A stretch of 56,268 nucleotides of DNA. Origin: Candidatus Zhuqueibacterota bacterium. Lineage in GTDB: Bacteria; Zhuqueibacterota; Zhuqueibacteria; Residuimicrobiales; Krinioviventaceae. Where the stretch lies: NCBI GenBank assembly GCA_016929295.1, contig JAFGJB010000193.1, positions 1-56,268 on the forward strand. The letters are read 5' to 3'. The translations under genes were made by a program, and so were the position numbers. Under the pieces are notes generated by a model. That model was not told the origin of the DNA. It saw only the letters and a program-made list of their open reading frames with translations, and did no database searches. This document shows positions 1-9,100 of this stretch, one piece after another (the stretch's first letter is position 1; each line of letters opens with the position of its first letter).

Positions 1-103
1 CCACATACTGCGGCTTGTCAAAAAGCGAACGAATGATCAACAGCCGCGAGCTGTCCGCCAGCGCTTTCATGATCCGGAGGGTGTGCGCAAGTTCGTAATA
101 CAA
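1..103 (-). CDS. ArsR-family transcriptional regulator, N-terminal fragment (runs off the left edge)
   Basis: Reading the minus strand from 103 to the edge gives an open frame whose sequence matches helix 1 and the start of the winged helix-turn-helix of ArsR/SmtB repressors: an ELA...LKALAD-like stretch followed by SSRLLIIRSL. Only about 34 codons lie in the window, so the metal- or ligand-binding residues cannot be seen. The first in-frame ATG is at 70, but it would remove helix 1. The TTG at 103 keeps it and has GAGG five bases upstream, so I prefer TTG. An in-frame stop lies just upstream (116-118). Family call is fairly safe; effector and targets are unknown. Confidence 0.6.
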   Translation of the reverse strand, partial: MYYELAHTLRIMKALADSSRLLIIRSLFDKPQYV

Positions 104-117
104 AGCGGCCTCATTTT

Positions 118-142
118 AATTTGATATTTATCGAATCAAATT
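118..142 (-). promoter_or_regulatory. Inverted repeat upstream of the ArsR gene, possible operator
   Basis: AATTTGAT at 118-125 and ATCAAATT at 135-142 are perfect 8-base inverted arms with a 9-base spacer, 14 bases upstream of the preferred regulator start. ArsR-family proteins often bind AT-rich imperfect dyads overlapping their own promoter, so autoregulation is the simple reading. The half-site is not assigned to a known family member. Confidence 0.35.
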
Positions 143-330
143 TAGCGATTTTCTTGCAGAGATGCAAGAGTAATGATTGCTTTATGAGCTCAGCCGACAA
201 GTCATGGATTCACGCCGCAAAGAAAGAAGAGGCCCCCTAAATGATGAACGGGCAGCGGACGACTTGGCGCGGCCTTTAGCCGCAACCAAAACGTCCAAGG
301 CATTGCATCAATCACCTAAAGCGAAGGATT

Positions 331-583
331 GAAACCACCGAGCGCGCCGAGAAGCACAGAGAAAAATTAGCATATGGCCCATCTCGGTGGTCCTTGGTGA
401 GCTCGTATCTTATTAAAGGTTCTTTTAATTCAGACTGCGATCGCCCTGGATATCCATCCTGGGCGGGAAATAATGGGGAACATTTGTCCCCATCGGACGG
501 ATGTCCTCATCCATGGACCGTCCGGCACGAATGTGCCGAACGATCAGTTTCTCTCTGCGCTTCTCTGTGCCCTCGGTGGTTAA
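331..583. repeat. Separated inverted repeat pair (CTCGGTGGT-type)
   Basis: The stretch 331-366 and the reverse complement of 548-583 share AACCACCGAG followed by an alternating GAGAAG.CACAGAGAAA-like tract, with a few mismatches, about 180 bases apart. A third copy of the core, ATCTCGGTGGT, is at 381-391. The core recurs in other gene-free gaps of the window at 19462-19472 and 24651-24662. This is the behaviour of a dispersed extragenic repeat; no transposase is next to it. Confidence 0.45.
442..538. repeat. Run of back-to-back hairpins in a gene-free region
   Basis: Four consecutive dyads are visible. CGCCCtGGAT/ATCCtGGGCG lies at 442-451 and 456-465. TGGGG/CCCCA lies at 474-478 and 488-492. 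CGGACGG/CCGTCCG lies at 494-500 and 518-524, with a nested GGATG/CATCC at 499-503 and 508-512. CGGCAC/GTGCCG lies at 523-528 and 533-538 with a 4-base loop. There is no T-run, so this is not a simple terminator. It could be a structured RNA or a cluster of REP-like palindromes. Confidence 0.45.
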
Positions 584-764
584 GTTCTTTATCCTGCGCG
601 AAAAAACTTGCTAAAAAAACACAATGTTGCAGATTTGTAGTGCAGAGGCGTACCGATGAATAAGGGGGATGAAAACGGTGTCCCGCTATTGTTGATTACT
701 TTAGCGATCGAATGGCCCATTCATGAGAAAGAGCGAAGAAATGACGGTGTGGAGGTAGATGACC

Positions 765-1151
765 ATGCAAAAAGATAGAGTCCATGCAAAAGATATAGAT
801 GAATACATCAACTCTTTTCCTGCAGATGTCCGAGAGATCCTGGCGCGTCTGCGGCAGACGATTCGCCAGGCGGCGCCGGAGGCCGATGAAACGATCAGCT
901 ATCAAATGCCCACTTATAAACTGAATGGCAACCTCGTGCACTTTGCTGCTTACGCAAATCACATCGGCTTTTATCCGACGCCATCGGCCATCGAAGAATT
1001 TAAGGAAGACTTGTCAAGATACGAGGGAGCAAAGGGTAGCATTAGATTTCCAATCGATGAACCGCTGCCTCTGGATTTGATCAGTCGAATCGTGAAATTT
1101 CGAGTTGCAGAAAATCTCGCAATGAAAAAGAAAGAGCGACGTCAGCTATGA
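765..1151 (+). CDS. DUF1801 / YdhG-like protein
   Basis: A 128-residue cytosolic protein matching the DUF1801 (YdhG-like) alpha/beta fold. The family signature region ETISYQMPTYKLNGNLVHFA is in the middle and a GFYPTPSAIEEF segment follows. Members have been called iron-chaperone-like by similarity to frataxin-type folds, but no activity is established, so I give no function. GGAGG at 751-755 sits nine bases from the ATG at 765 and only three from the ATG at 759, so 765 is preferred. The stop overlaps the next ATG by four bases (ATGA), suggesting translational coupling to the thioredoxin-like gene. Confidence 0.85.
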   Translation: MQKDRVHAKDIDEYINSFPADVREILARLRQTIRQAAPEADETISYQMPTYKLNGNLVHFAAYANHIGFYPTPSAIEEFKEDLSRYEGAKGSIRFPIDEPLPLDLISRIVKFRVAENLAMKKKERRQL

Positions 1152-2041
1152 AATGTCTGAACGCGCGAGATTATAGCATGTTGCGCTGCCGGAATACAAT
1201 GAAAATATGCAGCAGAATTTCTCTCATCCTGTCGTATTTGTTCATATCATCTACTCATGCTCAATCCGTCCATGTTGATCTGAACGAGCTCACCACACTG
1301 GACGATATAGTTGTGCACATCACTCTGCTTGAATCCAGGCCAAAAGTCAAATTGCTATTGCCAAATATTGACACAACAAATGCAAAATTTTTTGACCTGT
1401 TCTATACGTGGGACGTCAAAACGGATCCGACGATTGATGCAATGCTCATTTCACGAAAAAGCTATGATGAATTATATATAGACATCAACAATGATGAAAA
1501 TCTGACAAACGATGGATCTCCATCTATTTTCAGGCATGATGAAAACAGTTTTTCCTTCGACATCATCTCGCCCGCTGACAAAAACCAAAAGGCAAAGCTC
1601 ATTTTGCAGAGAAAACCGGAATTGCCCGATTCCATCATGTCCATTTTCCTCGATAAAAATGGAAATTTGTCCGCAAGCCTGGCGAAGCAATACGGCATCA
1701 TGAGAGGAGATTTTAGAGGAAAATTGCTCCTGCTCAATTTTTGGGGAGAGTGGTGCAAACCATGTAGCGAAGAAATTCCGCAGTTATGTGAGGCCAAGAA
1801 TCAGCTTCCTGAAAATGAATTTGCAATATTAAGCTTTGCCAAATCAACTCGCGTTGATGTGCTCAATAAAGTCATTTCTGATAATGAAATGGATTGGCCG
1901 CATGTCATTCTTGCGGATGAAATCAGCGAAAAGTTTAAAATAAGCGGCTATCCGACGAATATTCTCATTCTTAAAGACGGCAGGATCTGCCTTCGCACCG
2001 GAAGAGTCAGTTATAGTTATATTGCCGCTCATCTCAATTAG
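1148..2041 (+). CDS. TlpA-like thiol-disulfide oxidoreductase, exported
   Basis: A 297-residue protein with a C-terminal thioredoxin/TlpA fold. The active site is W202-C-K-P-C206, preceded by LLLNFWGE and followed by the cis-proline region GYPTNIL. Residues 18-40 form a signal peptide (MKICSRISLILSYLFISSTHAQ). The true start may therefore be the ATG at 1199; the first ATG at 1148 overlaps the upstream stop. About 130 residues of family-unassigned domain precede the redoxin fold and contain an aspartate-rich loop, DINNDENLTNDG, that resembles a calcium-binding turn. It probably reduces or isomerises disulfides in the periplasm; the partner is unknown. The CxxC motif is complete. Confidence 0.8.
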   Translation: MKCLNARDYSMLRCRNTMKICSRISLILSYLFISSTHAQSVHVDLNELTTLDDIVVHITLLESRPKVKLLLPNIDTTNAKFFDLFYTWDVKTDPTIDAMLISRKSYDELYIDINNDENLTNDGSPSIFRHDENSFSFDIISPADKNQKAKLILQRKPELPDSIMSIFLDKNGNLSASLAKQYGIMRGDFRGKLLLLNFWGEWCKPCSEEIPQLCEAKNQLPENEFAILSFAKSTRVDVLNKVISDNEMDWPHVILADEISEKFKISGYPTNILILKDGRICLRTGRVSYSYIAAHLN

Positions 2042-2042
2042 G

Positions 2043-3104
2043 ATGCCTGCGATGAAAATGAAAACCGGCAAATTGAAGAACAGATGCGCTATTGCCCTGG
2101 GAACCGTTGTGGTATTGACATTCAATACCTGCATCATCCCACAGGAGGTGACTCATAGCACAATCCATTTCATCTTTAGGCCTGAGAACAATTGGACCCA
2201 ATTTGCGATCTGGCTGGAAAATAAAGATGGTGAATACATTCAAACCGCTTACATAAGCGATTTTATTGGACGCCGAGGCGGCGGCAACCGAACCGGCGAT
2301 GTAGATATCGATAGTCCCAGCGGCAACAGATTGACCGCCCTGCCGGTCTGGAGCCATGCACGGGGCATCATCGACATGACCTTTGGCATCGAAAATTATT
2401 ACCCGCCGGCGCAAAATCAATCGGGCTATCCGGAGGAGATGGATGCTGTCTCGGGGGCAACTCCTGGCGCGCGTATGCAGACCAAGACTCTGCAATTATC
2501 CGGCCTGCCCGGCGAATATGGCTGCTGGATCGAGGTCAATCGCTCTTATGATTTCAATCCCTATCACAATTATTCTTTTTATCGAGGACAGCCTTCTCTC
2601 GTCTGGAGTACAACGATACTGGTGAGCAATAGTGCCGACAGCAGCATGGTCTCGGATTACCGCGGCTATGGATCAGCTGATGGGTCCGACGGAGAAATCC
2701 ATGTGCCGGATTCGACCATCACCACAGCGACCAATCTCCTGAGGGACATGGGAGGATATAAATTCAAAGTGGTCTATTCGCCAAGCAGCGCGAGTGTAGC
2801 GGATTTGGCTGGTTCGTCATCTGCAAGTTCTTTCTCGCTGAAACAGAATGTCCCCAATCCCTTCAACTCTACGACCGAGATCTCCTATTACTTGCCGCAC
2901 AGCAGCCATGTAAATCTGGCGATCTATACCATCAACGGGCGGAGAATGATCACTCTGGTGGATAAGCACGAGACTGCCGGAGACAAAGGGATTTGCTGGG
3001 ACGGCAGGGATGCAAAAGGCCAGGTAGCTCCCAATGGAATCTATCTCTATAAATTACAAACAGATGACTATGTCAACATCAAATCAATGGCTTTCCTGAA
3101 ATAG
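2043..3104 (+). CDS. DUF2271-like secreted protein with surface-sorting tail
   Basis: A 353-residue exported protein. The N-terminus is a hydrophobic signal (AIALGTVVVLTF). Residues from about 45 resemble DUF2271, a periplasmic family with the pattern AxWxENKDGxYIQT, and the later motif DAVSGATPG matches the DAVTGAT-type signature of that family. The last 85 residues are a sorting domain of the T9SS/FlgD-Ig kind: QNVPNPFNSTTEISYYLP, then a FlgD-like WDGRDAKGQ.PNGIYLYKL. The gene begins one base after the upstream stop, so it is probably co-transcribed with the TlpA-like gene. Family placement of the middle domain is moderate; the tail is clear. ATG at 2052 is an alternative start. Confidence 0.7.
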   Translation: MPAMKMKTGKLKNRCAIALGTVVVLTFNTCIIPQEVTHSTIHFIFRPENNWTQFAIWLENKDGEYIQTAYISDFIGRRGGGNRTGDVDIDSPSGNRLTALPVWSHARGIIDMTFGIENYYPPAQNQSGYPEEMDAVSGATPGARMQTKTLQLSGLPGEYGCWIEVNRSYDFNPYHNYSFYRGQPSLVWSTTILVSNSADSSMVSDYRGYGSADGSDGEIHVPDSTITTATNLLRDMGGYKFKVVYSPSSASVADLAGSSSASSFSLKQNVPNPFNSTTEISYYLPHSSHVNLAIYTINGRRMITLVDKHETAGDKGICWDGRDAKGQVAPNGIYLYKLQTDDYVNIKSMAFLK

Positions 3105-3111
3105 TGATGGC

Positions 3112-3144
3112 ATCCTCGCAAAGGGTGCGCTTCTCTGCGAGGAT
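3112..3144 (+). terminator. Hairpin after the DUF2271 gene, possible terminator
   Basis: ATCCTCGCA at 3112-3120 pairs with TGCGAGGAT at 3136-3144, a perfect 9-base stem with a 15-base loop, starting 8 bases after the stop codon. Only a short ATTT follows, so a classical U-tract is missing and termination strength is uncertain. Confidence 0.4.
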
Positions 3145-3204
3145 ATTTCCGGATTTCAGGCATGAGACCTGCAAGAAGAGCTATAAATTTTATGTAAAAA
3201 TTTC

Positions 3205-3288
3205 TTGCAAGTTAACTTTAGTTTTATTAATATCTTTTCATAATAGGGGAGGATAAAAATGGTGGTGGAACCTCTTCTATTTTTCTGA
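3205..3288 (+). promoter_or_regulatory. Possible promoter plus nine-codon leader frame
   Basis: TTGCAA at 3205-3210 and TAATAT at 3228-3233 are separated by 17 bases. Just downstream GGGGAGG at 3246-3252 stands six bases before ATG at 3259, which opens a nine-codon frame MVVEPLLFF ending at TGA 3286-3288. The strength and spacing of the ribosome site are better than for many genes here. It may be a leader peptide or chance; no attenuator stem directly follows it. Confidence 0.25.
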
Positions 3289-3324
3289 AATCGCAATTAC
3301 AAAAAATCACTCAAAAACAAAAAT

Positions 3325-3353
3325 TTGACCGCAGTTCAGGAAATTTTTAGTAT
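3325..3353 (+). promoter_or_regulatory. Sigma-70-type promoter for the secreted-protein cluster
   Basis: TTGACC (3325-3330) and TAGTAT (3348-3353) are spaced by 17 bases, matching five and four of six consensus positions. It is the best promoter candidate upstream of the gene starting at 3594 and may drive the whole + strand cluster. Predicted start of transcription is near 3360. Confidence 0.45.
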
Positions 3354-3593
3354 CGTAACCATAGGTAAAGATATTCGCATTTCTAATTTTCTTACTCAAG
3401 GTGAGCAGATGCTCATAGAGTTGCATCGTACTTTATGTTGTGAAAGTCAGATCCTGCACCCGATGTCGCTTCGTTCCACAACATAGTTTTTCAGGTGAGA
3501 GTGCCAGAAAAAAGGCTTTGATGCGGCAAGATATTTGCTGAATTTTTTAAGCCGGATGGTATTCGGTTCATTCAAACTATGAAGAGGTGAAAA

Positions 3594-6101
3594 ATGAGTT
3601 TCCGCAGGATTTTCATCCTTTTGCTGGCGAGTGCGTCATTTTCCTTCTCGCCCGCGCGCGAACGCGAGCTCGTCAATGACGATGATGATTTTCGCTCCAA
3701 CAGCACGTATGCAGATTGTTATTCCGCATCGCCCAACACATTGCCAGAGCGGGTGATGCAATATATCCTTTGGGATCGCATCATGGTGAGCGCGCGTCTG
3801 CTTACAAGTCGCTGTGTCATCCTGGAAGATCTGCCCTTTTCGGGATATTACAAGATCAATGTTATCGCTGAGTATTCAGATAGCAACGTCGATAATCCGC
3901 ACGAGGAGTATAAACTTTTGGTGGATTCTCTGATCATTGGAGATAACATCAAGGATCAGACTATTGACAGTACGCGCACTGGAACGCTTTATATGCGTCG
4001 CCCAGGAGTTCTCTATATTCGCAATGATCATGGCTATGCTTATTTAGACAAAGAAAAAAGTGTTATCAAATTTGTCGCAGGCGATTCTCTAGTTGATGGC
4101 CGCTATTTGAACAGTATTAATTTTTACGCCATTGAAGTCGTCCCACCACCTCATGTTAAAGAGGAACCAAAATTTACCGCCGGGAATTCCAATACCGTCG
4201 AATGGATACCCATGACGGATCAGGTGATCGCGCAGGATGTATTTTGTTTCGATGGCACCGCTCTGGCAAAACAGGCGGTTCAGCGGTCTCTGTTACAGCG
4301 AACATCAAGCTGGCCAGATGATATAACGAATGCGACGACTTTCGAAGGCCTGCTGGAAGGGCGTAAATACGGTTACTATGTTGAGGGATATCTGCGGGAT
4401 GGGCGGACAGAGTCTTCGGACACCACTTATTCGACACAGGATGCATCGCCGCCGAGCCGGGTGGATAGTCTGTCCATCAGCTCCTACTGGAATAAATATG
4501 TCAAGCTTGTCTGGCACGGTGCGGACGATGATCTGTCCGGCGTCAAGCTATACCAAATTGTCCGTTCAGGCAGCAATGGCGGAAAGACAGAGGTGGTCAT
4601 TGTCGACACTGTCTTTGCGAATAATCCCTGCTCGCAAGATTCGTTTGTCAGATTTTGCTATACGGACACCCTGGAAGATCCCGATGCGGCGAATAAAACT
4701 TATATTTACCGCATCGATGCCGTTGATAATGTCGGCAATAAAAGCTCCGGCAGGGCGTCTGAGATTGTGATTAAGGTTACGCCGCCAAACCTCCGTACCG
4801 AGCCGGTTTCTGTTTTGCACTATCAGGGCCCACATGTGACGGTCACAACAGATATCTCGCAATTGCCTTTGCCGGAATCGCATTCCCTTCGCTTTCAGGC
4901 AGCGCGGGACACGACTCGCTTTTTTGACGGCCAGTTTGGCGAGGATAAATATTTTTTTGATAGCGGCTGGAAAGACATTCAAGACACCTCCGATGTCATA
5001 CGCTATACTTACAAGCTCGATACACTCATCAGAGATCTGAATTTTGTCAATGGACATAAATATTATTTTCGCTTGCAATTGAAAGATATGCTGAGTAATT
5101 TTAGCGAGTGGAGTGATACGCTAATGATTATTCCGGACTGTTTTGCACCAAGTGATGTATCATTCCTGACGGCAACGCCAATTACAAGCAATGATAGTAC
5201 GAAAGGTTGGATAGACATAAAATGGGGTGGTGCAGTGGACAACGTCAGCGGGATAGATAAGTATTTGCTTTATCGGCAAGTCGCTGGCACCCTTGATAGT
5301 GTGGAAGTACACGAGACAGCCTATCTAGATTCTTTTCAGAAGATTGCTTATAATGATACTGTCACATATTACGTGCTGTCACAAGATAGTGTTGGAAATA
5401 AACGCAAGTCGACAAATTTTAGAGTCACTTCTTGGTGTCAGGCGCCTCCGGCGATCGAATATATCCAACACGAGGGAATTGATGACAACGGTGAAAAATA
5501 TACAACGAGCTCTATAACAAAGATTATTATTGGATTGAAGAATTTCAGCTTTATGGAAGATATTGCTGAGGTCGTTGTAAGAGTTGTAAAATTGGACACG
5601 ACAGGAGTACCGCCAGTGAAAATTACGGTGGCGAAAAAGGATATTGAAAATCATATTGAGCTCATCGTTCCTCTTGCGGAGACAGGAAAATATTGCATTC
5701 AGGCGAGTGCCACTTTTCAAAACAAAGCGAAAAGTCTGTGGGCAGAGCCGGATTATATAACCAGAATACCAAATTCGATGGCTCATCACAAATTGAATGG
5801 AGGGAAGGATGAGGAACTTTTCATTGGCAATTTCCCCAATCCTTTCAATCCGACGACGCAGATCTCGTTTAATCTGCCGCAAGATGCGCATGTGCTGGTG
5901 CAAGTTTACAATGTTCAGGGACGACTCATCAAAACATTGACAGATGGTTTTGAGAATGCGGGCAACCACAGCGTTCTGTGGACGGGTGTAAATAGCGATG
6001 GTCACGCTGTAGCGAGCGGGCTCTACTATTATCGAGTGAGAATAAAGCCGGACAATGGGCCGGAAATTAGTAAAATTCAGAGTATGCTTTTATTAAAATG
6101 A
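3594..6101 (+). CDS. Large secreted protein with fibronectin-like domains and T9SS-type sorting tail
   Basis: An 835-residue exported protein. A signal peptide (MSFRRIFILLLASASFSFS) is followed by a beta-rich N-terminal domain of unassigned family (about 50-200). Several fibronectin type III-like segments follow, for example the one beginning PPSRVDSLSISSYWNKYVKL at about 287 and another near 520-620. The last 90 residues are the sorting domain, with NFPNPFNPTTQISFNLP and a FlgD-like GLYYYRVRI end; such tails direct proteins through T9SS-like export to the cell surface. GAGG stands eight bases before the ATG. No catalytic motif is visible, so it is more likely structural, adhesive or ligand-binding. 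It is first of a co-directional cluster leading to the ExbB/ExbD genes. Confidence 0.75.
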   Translation: MSFRRIFILLLASASFSFSPARERELVNDDDDFRSNSTYADCYSASPNTLPERVMQYILWDRIMVSARLLTSRCVILEDLPFSGYYKINVIAEYSDSNVDNPHEEYKLLVDSLIIGDNIKDQTIDSTRTGTLYMRRPGVLYIRNDHGYAYLDKEKSVIKFVAGDSLVDGRYLNSINFYAIEVVPPPHVKEEPKFTAGNSNTVEWIPMTDQVIAQDVFCFDGTALAKQAVQRSLLQRTSSWPDDITNATTFEGLLEGRKYGYYVEGYLRDGRTESSDTTYSTQDASPPSRVDSLSISSYWNKYVKLVWHGADDDLSGVKLYQIVRSGSNGGKTEVVIVDTVFANNPCSQDSFVRFCYTDTLEDPDAANKTYIYRIDAVDNVGNKSSGRASEIVIKVTPPNLRTEPVSVLHYQGPHVTVTTDISQLPLPESHSLRFQAARDTTRFFDGQFGEDKYFFDSGWKDIQDTSDVIRYTYKLDTLIRDLNFVNGHKYYFRLQLKDMLSNFSEWSDTLMIIPDCFAPSDVSFLTATPITSNDSTKGWIDIKWGGAVDNVSGIDKYLLYRQVAGTLDSVEVHETAYLDSFQKIAYNDTVTYYVLSQDSVGNKRKSTNFRVTSWCQAPPAIEYIQHEGIDDNGEKYTTSSITKIIIGLKNFSFMEDIAEVVVRVVKLDTTGVPPVKITVAKKDIENHIELIVPLAETGKYCIQASATFQNKAKSLWAEPDYITRIPNSMAHHKLNGGKDEELFIGNFPNPFNPTTQISFNLPQDAHVLVQVYNVQGRLIKTLTDGFENAGNHSVLWTGVNSDGHAVASGLYYYRVRIKPDNGPEISKIQSMLLLK

Positions 6102-6146
6102 CAAATGCGATAGGATAATACCGAGAAAAATAAAGAAAAGTACACT

Positions 6147-9100
6147 ATGAAAAGATTTGGCTTTCAGCAGTGCGCACTGCTGGTTTTGATTGGGCTTCTA
6201 TTTCTAATTTCCGGTGTGAATGACGCCCGTGGTCAGAATATGTCTGCCGGGGCAATTACAGATTTGCAGCAATTTGTTGAGCAAAGCCGCGCAAATGCGC
6301 TCTCAATTCCTGTTGATCCGGAAGTGCCGCCGATTGAGTTGCTGAAAAAACCTGTTTTCACAACTGGTGATACGCTCTCTCTCTTTTGGAACGGCCTGGA
6401 TAATCCACAAAGATTCACCTGGGGAACTGTACCTCTATCGGATTGTTTGCTCGAATTGGAAGCGTCGCTCGATAGCACTTTTTCCGATATCGTGATTCTG
6501 CAGCCGTCTCCAGCCGCCAGCGATTCGTCCAAGAGTTTTCAAATACCGGCAAACTGGATCGGACAAAAGATCTATTATCGGGGAATATTATATGTAAAAA
6601 AAGGCAATTCAGGTGTCAAAGGCGATCCAGAGAAAGCGGTCATTGTCAGTTCGACACAGGATATGATAAAACCGACACTCGATGCATTTGAGTGGATTGA
6701 CAAAAGCTCCGATGGCGCCGGAGAAAAAAATGGCTGGTATCGAACGGATTCACTGGAATTTCGGTACAGCGGATTGTCAGATCTGGCGGGCATATTCACC
6801 GACACGCTGAAATATGATACGCTGAAATATCTAGTTCACACGTATGTTCCTAAGCCGGATGGAAATCCTGGACCCCGCTCTGTGAGTGGCAGTTTTGATC
6901 TTTCAGCTGAAAAATTAAGTGATGGTGAACATGATTATGGCTTTTCCGCACGCGATGCTGGCTATTCGCATGCAAGTCATGGTCCAGGCAGCAAACTTGC
7001 TGAATTGTGGCAAATTAAAGGCATATATGCCGGTCTCCTTGCCTCCGGTGTCATCAAGATTGACAGACAAGCCCCACTTATCAATATGGACAACGTTCGA
7101 TCTGTCTATTCTTCGCCGGACACCGTGGCGGATGGCTCAATAGTGTTGACGGTCAATATCACAGATGCGCTCTCCGGTGTAGATGAAAACTCGATCAGCG
7201 TTTCTTTTTCACCAGCTTTGGACCACACCTTCTTGACGGAAAAAAGTCAGGGTGTGTGCACAGTAATAATCACGGTGCGTCATCTGGCCGGAAAGGATTC
7301 GACATCGACATTGACTGTAACAGCCAGTGATAGCGCCGGAAATGGGCCTGTGCAAGCGTCAAAAAAGATAGATTTTTTTCTCAAAGCACCCGAGTTGATC
7401 TCATTCCGTATGGCCGATTTGAATATCGATACGCAAGAATGCCTGTCGCCACATGTGGATTTTACAGATAGTACGTGGGTGCTCATTGACAGTTTGGACA
7501 TTGCTCCACACCCACGACCAGTTGTCTCGCTGCAAATTTGCGGCGACAGCGACAGGGAATGCGTCACTGAGCCATGGCCGGAAACTGGCACGTTAAAGTT
7601 CGATTGGACGCGCGTTGTAACCAATGACAAGGCATTCAATCAAGTCGTCATCACAATAAATGCCATCGATGCATTGGGAAACGCGCAAAAAAACGGTCCG
7701 GCAGATACACTTGTTTATGACATCGAAACTCCTGAAATAAGTGTGACGGTGCGAGACACTTCGGCTTGGGAAGGTGATAAACCGGGTCGATATGGCGCTT
7801 ATCCATTCTGGACAAATGATCGAGACGTGTTGGTGAAAATTGAGAGTGAAGCTACAGATTTATACAAGATACATCAAACCAAACCGACTGAAGAATGCCT
7901 GGAGGCAGCACAGCTCTCATTTTATTATCGATTGCCTGATAGCGATTCTCCCTATGAATTTTCCTATCAGGCCAACGATTCCGCCGGCAACGCATCGCTG
8001 CCCGCTTCATTTCCGATAAAGCTGGATACGACTATTCCCGATGTTGATTCTAACAATTTTTCGGTTTCTGATACGCCCGGCAGCCCAGATTCTGTCAATA
8101 TCACATACTATGATCCCAATAGGTCAATCCCTGATCTCTCCAGATTCGTCGTGAATAACAACACTTATACGAAAATTGCCAAGAATCCTGAGACGGAGCC
8201 CGTTAGATATACGGTCACGGTTCCAGAAAATCCGGATGACTATATCGTATCTCTTATTGATTTTGCCGGTAACGAAACCGACACTGTCCGAATATCGCGG
8301 ATTCCGACATTCGCCTTTGTGCTATTTGATACTGATATTGATTCGACAGACTCACTTTTGCTTGCCCAAGCAAAATATACCAATGCAGAAATTGTTGCCT
8401 GGCAACCCGATCCCGATTCTTCTAAAATAAATTTTGATTGGGCTAAGATAACCCAAGTGATATTTTATAATGAATCGGAAGACGTTTCAATAGTCTGGAA
8501 GCCGGGAATGCGTAAGTTACTCGATTTGGAAGTACTTTACGGCAATTTGAGCAGTGGCAAAACATATCCTATAAAGGCTAAGCCTACGGTTAAAAGCTGG
8601 CCAGAGTATTTGCCACCTTGGCCGTCAGACTCGATCATTTTTGATGTTGTCGCTCCTGAAATTACGTCGTTGGCAGTGAAGGATACTATTTATACACAGT
8701 GGCCTGCAGAGGATGGCTTTACCAATGATCTTGATGTGCAGCTCACAGCAGATGTTGCAGAGGTTGATTCTTCGCCAATCGATTCCATGCTAATTTACGG
8801 AGATGTTAAAGACTCCTTATTTGTGCTCTATAAAAAGTTTAAAACCATAAGATTGACAGAAACCGAGAATTCTGCCGCGAAAAAGATATTCTGCCAAATA
8901 CGCGACCAGGCGGGAAACTGGTCAGATTCGATTGACGAATCGATTCATTACGTGGTGCAGACAATCATCAATCACACAGATGATGAAATCACGATAAAGG
9001 AATCCGAAATTGACACCAACAACATTGCGATGCTTCCCGTCAAATTCTCCTGCCCATTTCCGGAATTCATTTGGAAAGTAGTCACGGTTGATACGGCCAT

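Larger units (their letters stand above)
104..758. other. Gene-poor stretch with hairpins and repeats
   Basis: No convincing protein gene is present. A 89-codon open frame at 394-663 lies across the repeats and is rejected. The stretch holds an inverted repeat next to the ArsR gene (118-142), a small hairpin CTTGCA-GAGA-TGCAAG at 153-168, a separated inverted repeat pair (331-366 and 548-583) and a run of hairpins (442-538). No tRNA or rRNA is recognisable. Confidence 0.6.
3105..3593. other. Regulatory intergenic region before the secreted-protein/motor cluster
   Basis: No ordinary gene fits here. The stretch holds a hairpin (3112-3144), a possible promoter with a tiny ribosome-bound reading frame (3205-3288), and a good -35/-10 pair (3325-3353). 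That promoter would leave a leader of roughly 230 bases before the ATG at 3594. Within the leader ATGTTGTG at 3435-3442 pairs with CACAACAT at 3477-3484. The leader does not match a riboswitch class I can name. Confidence 0.5.

Noticed and set aside
394..663. 89-codon frame on the + strand
   Set aside because: It crosses the inverted repeats and hairpin run and its protein is rich in C, W and R with no recognisable domain. No ribosome site precedes it.
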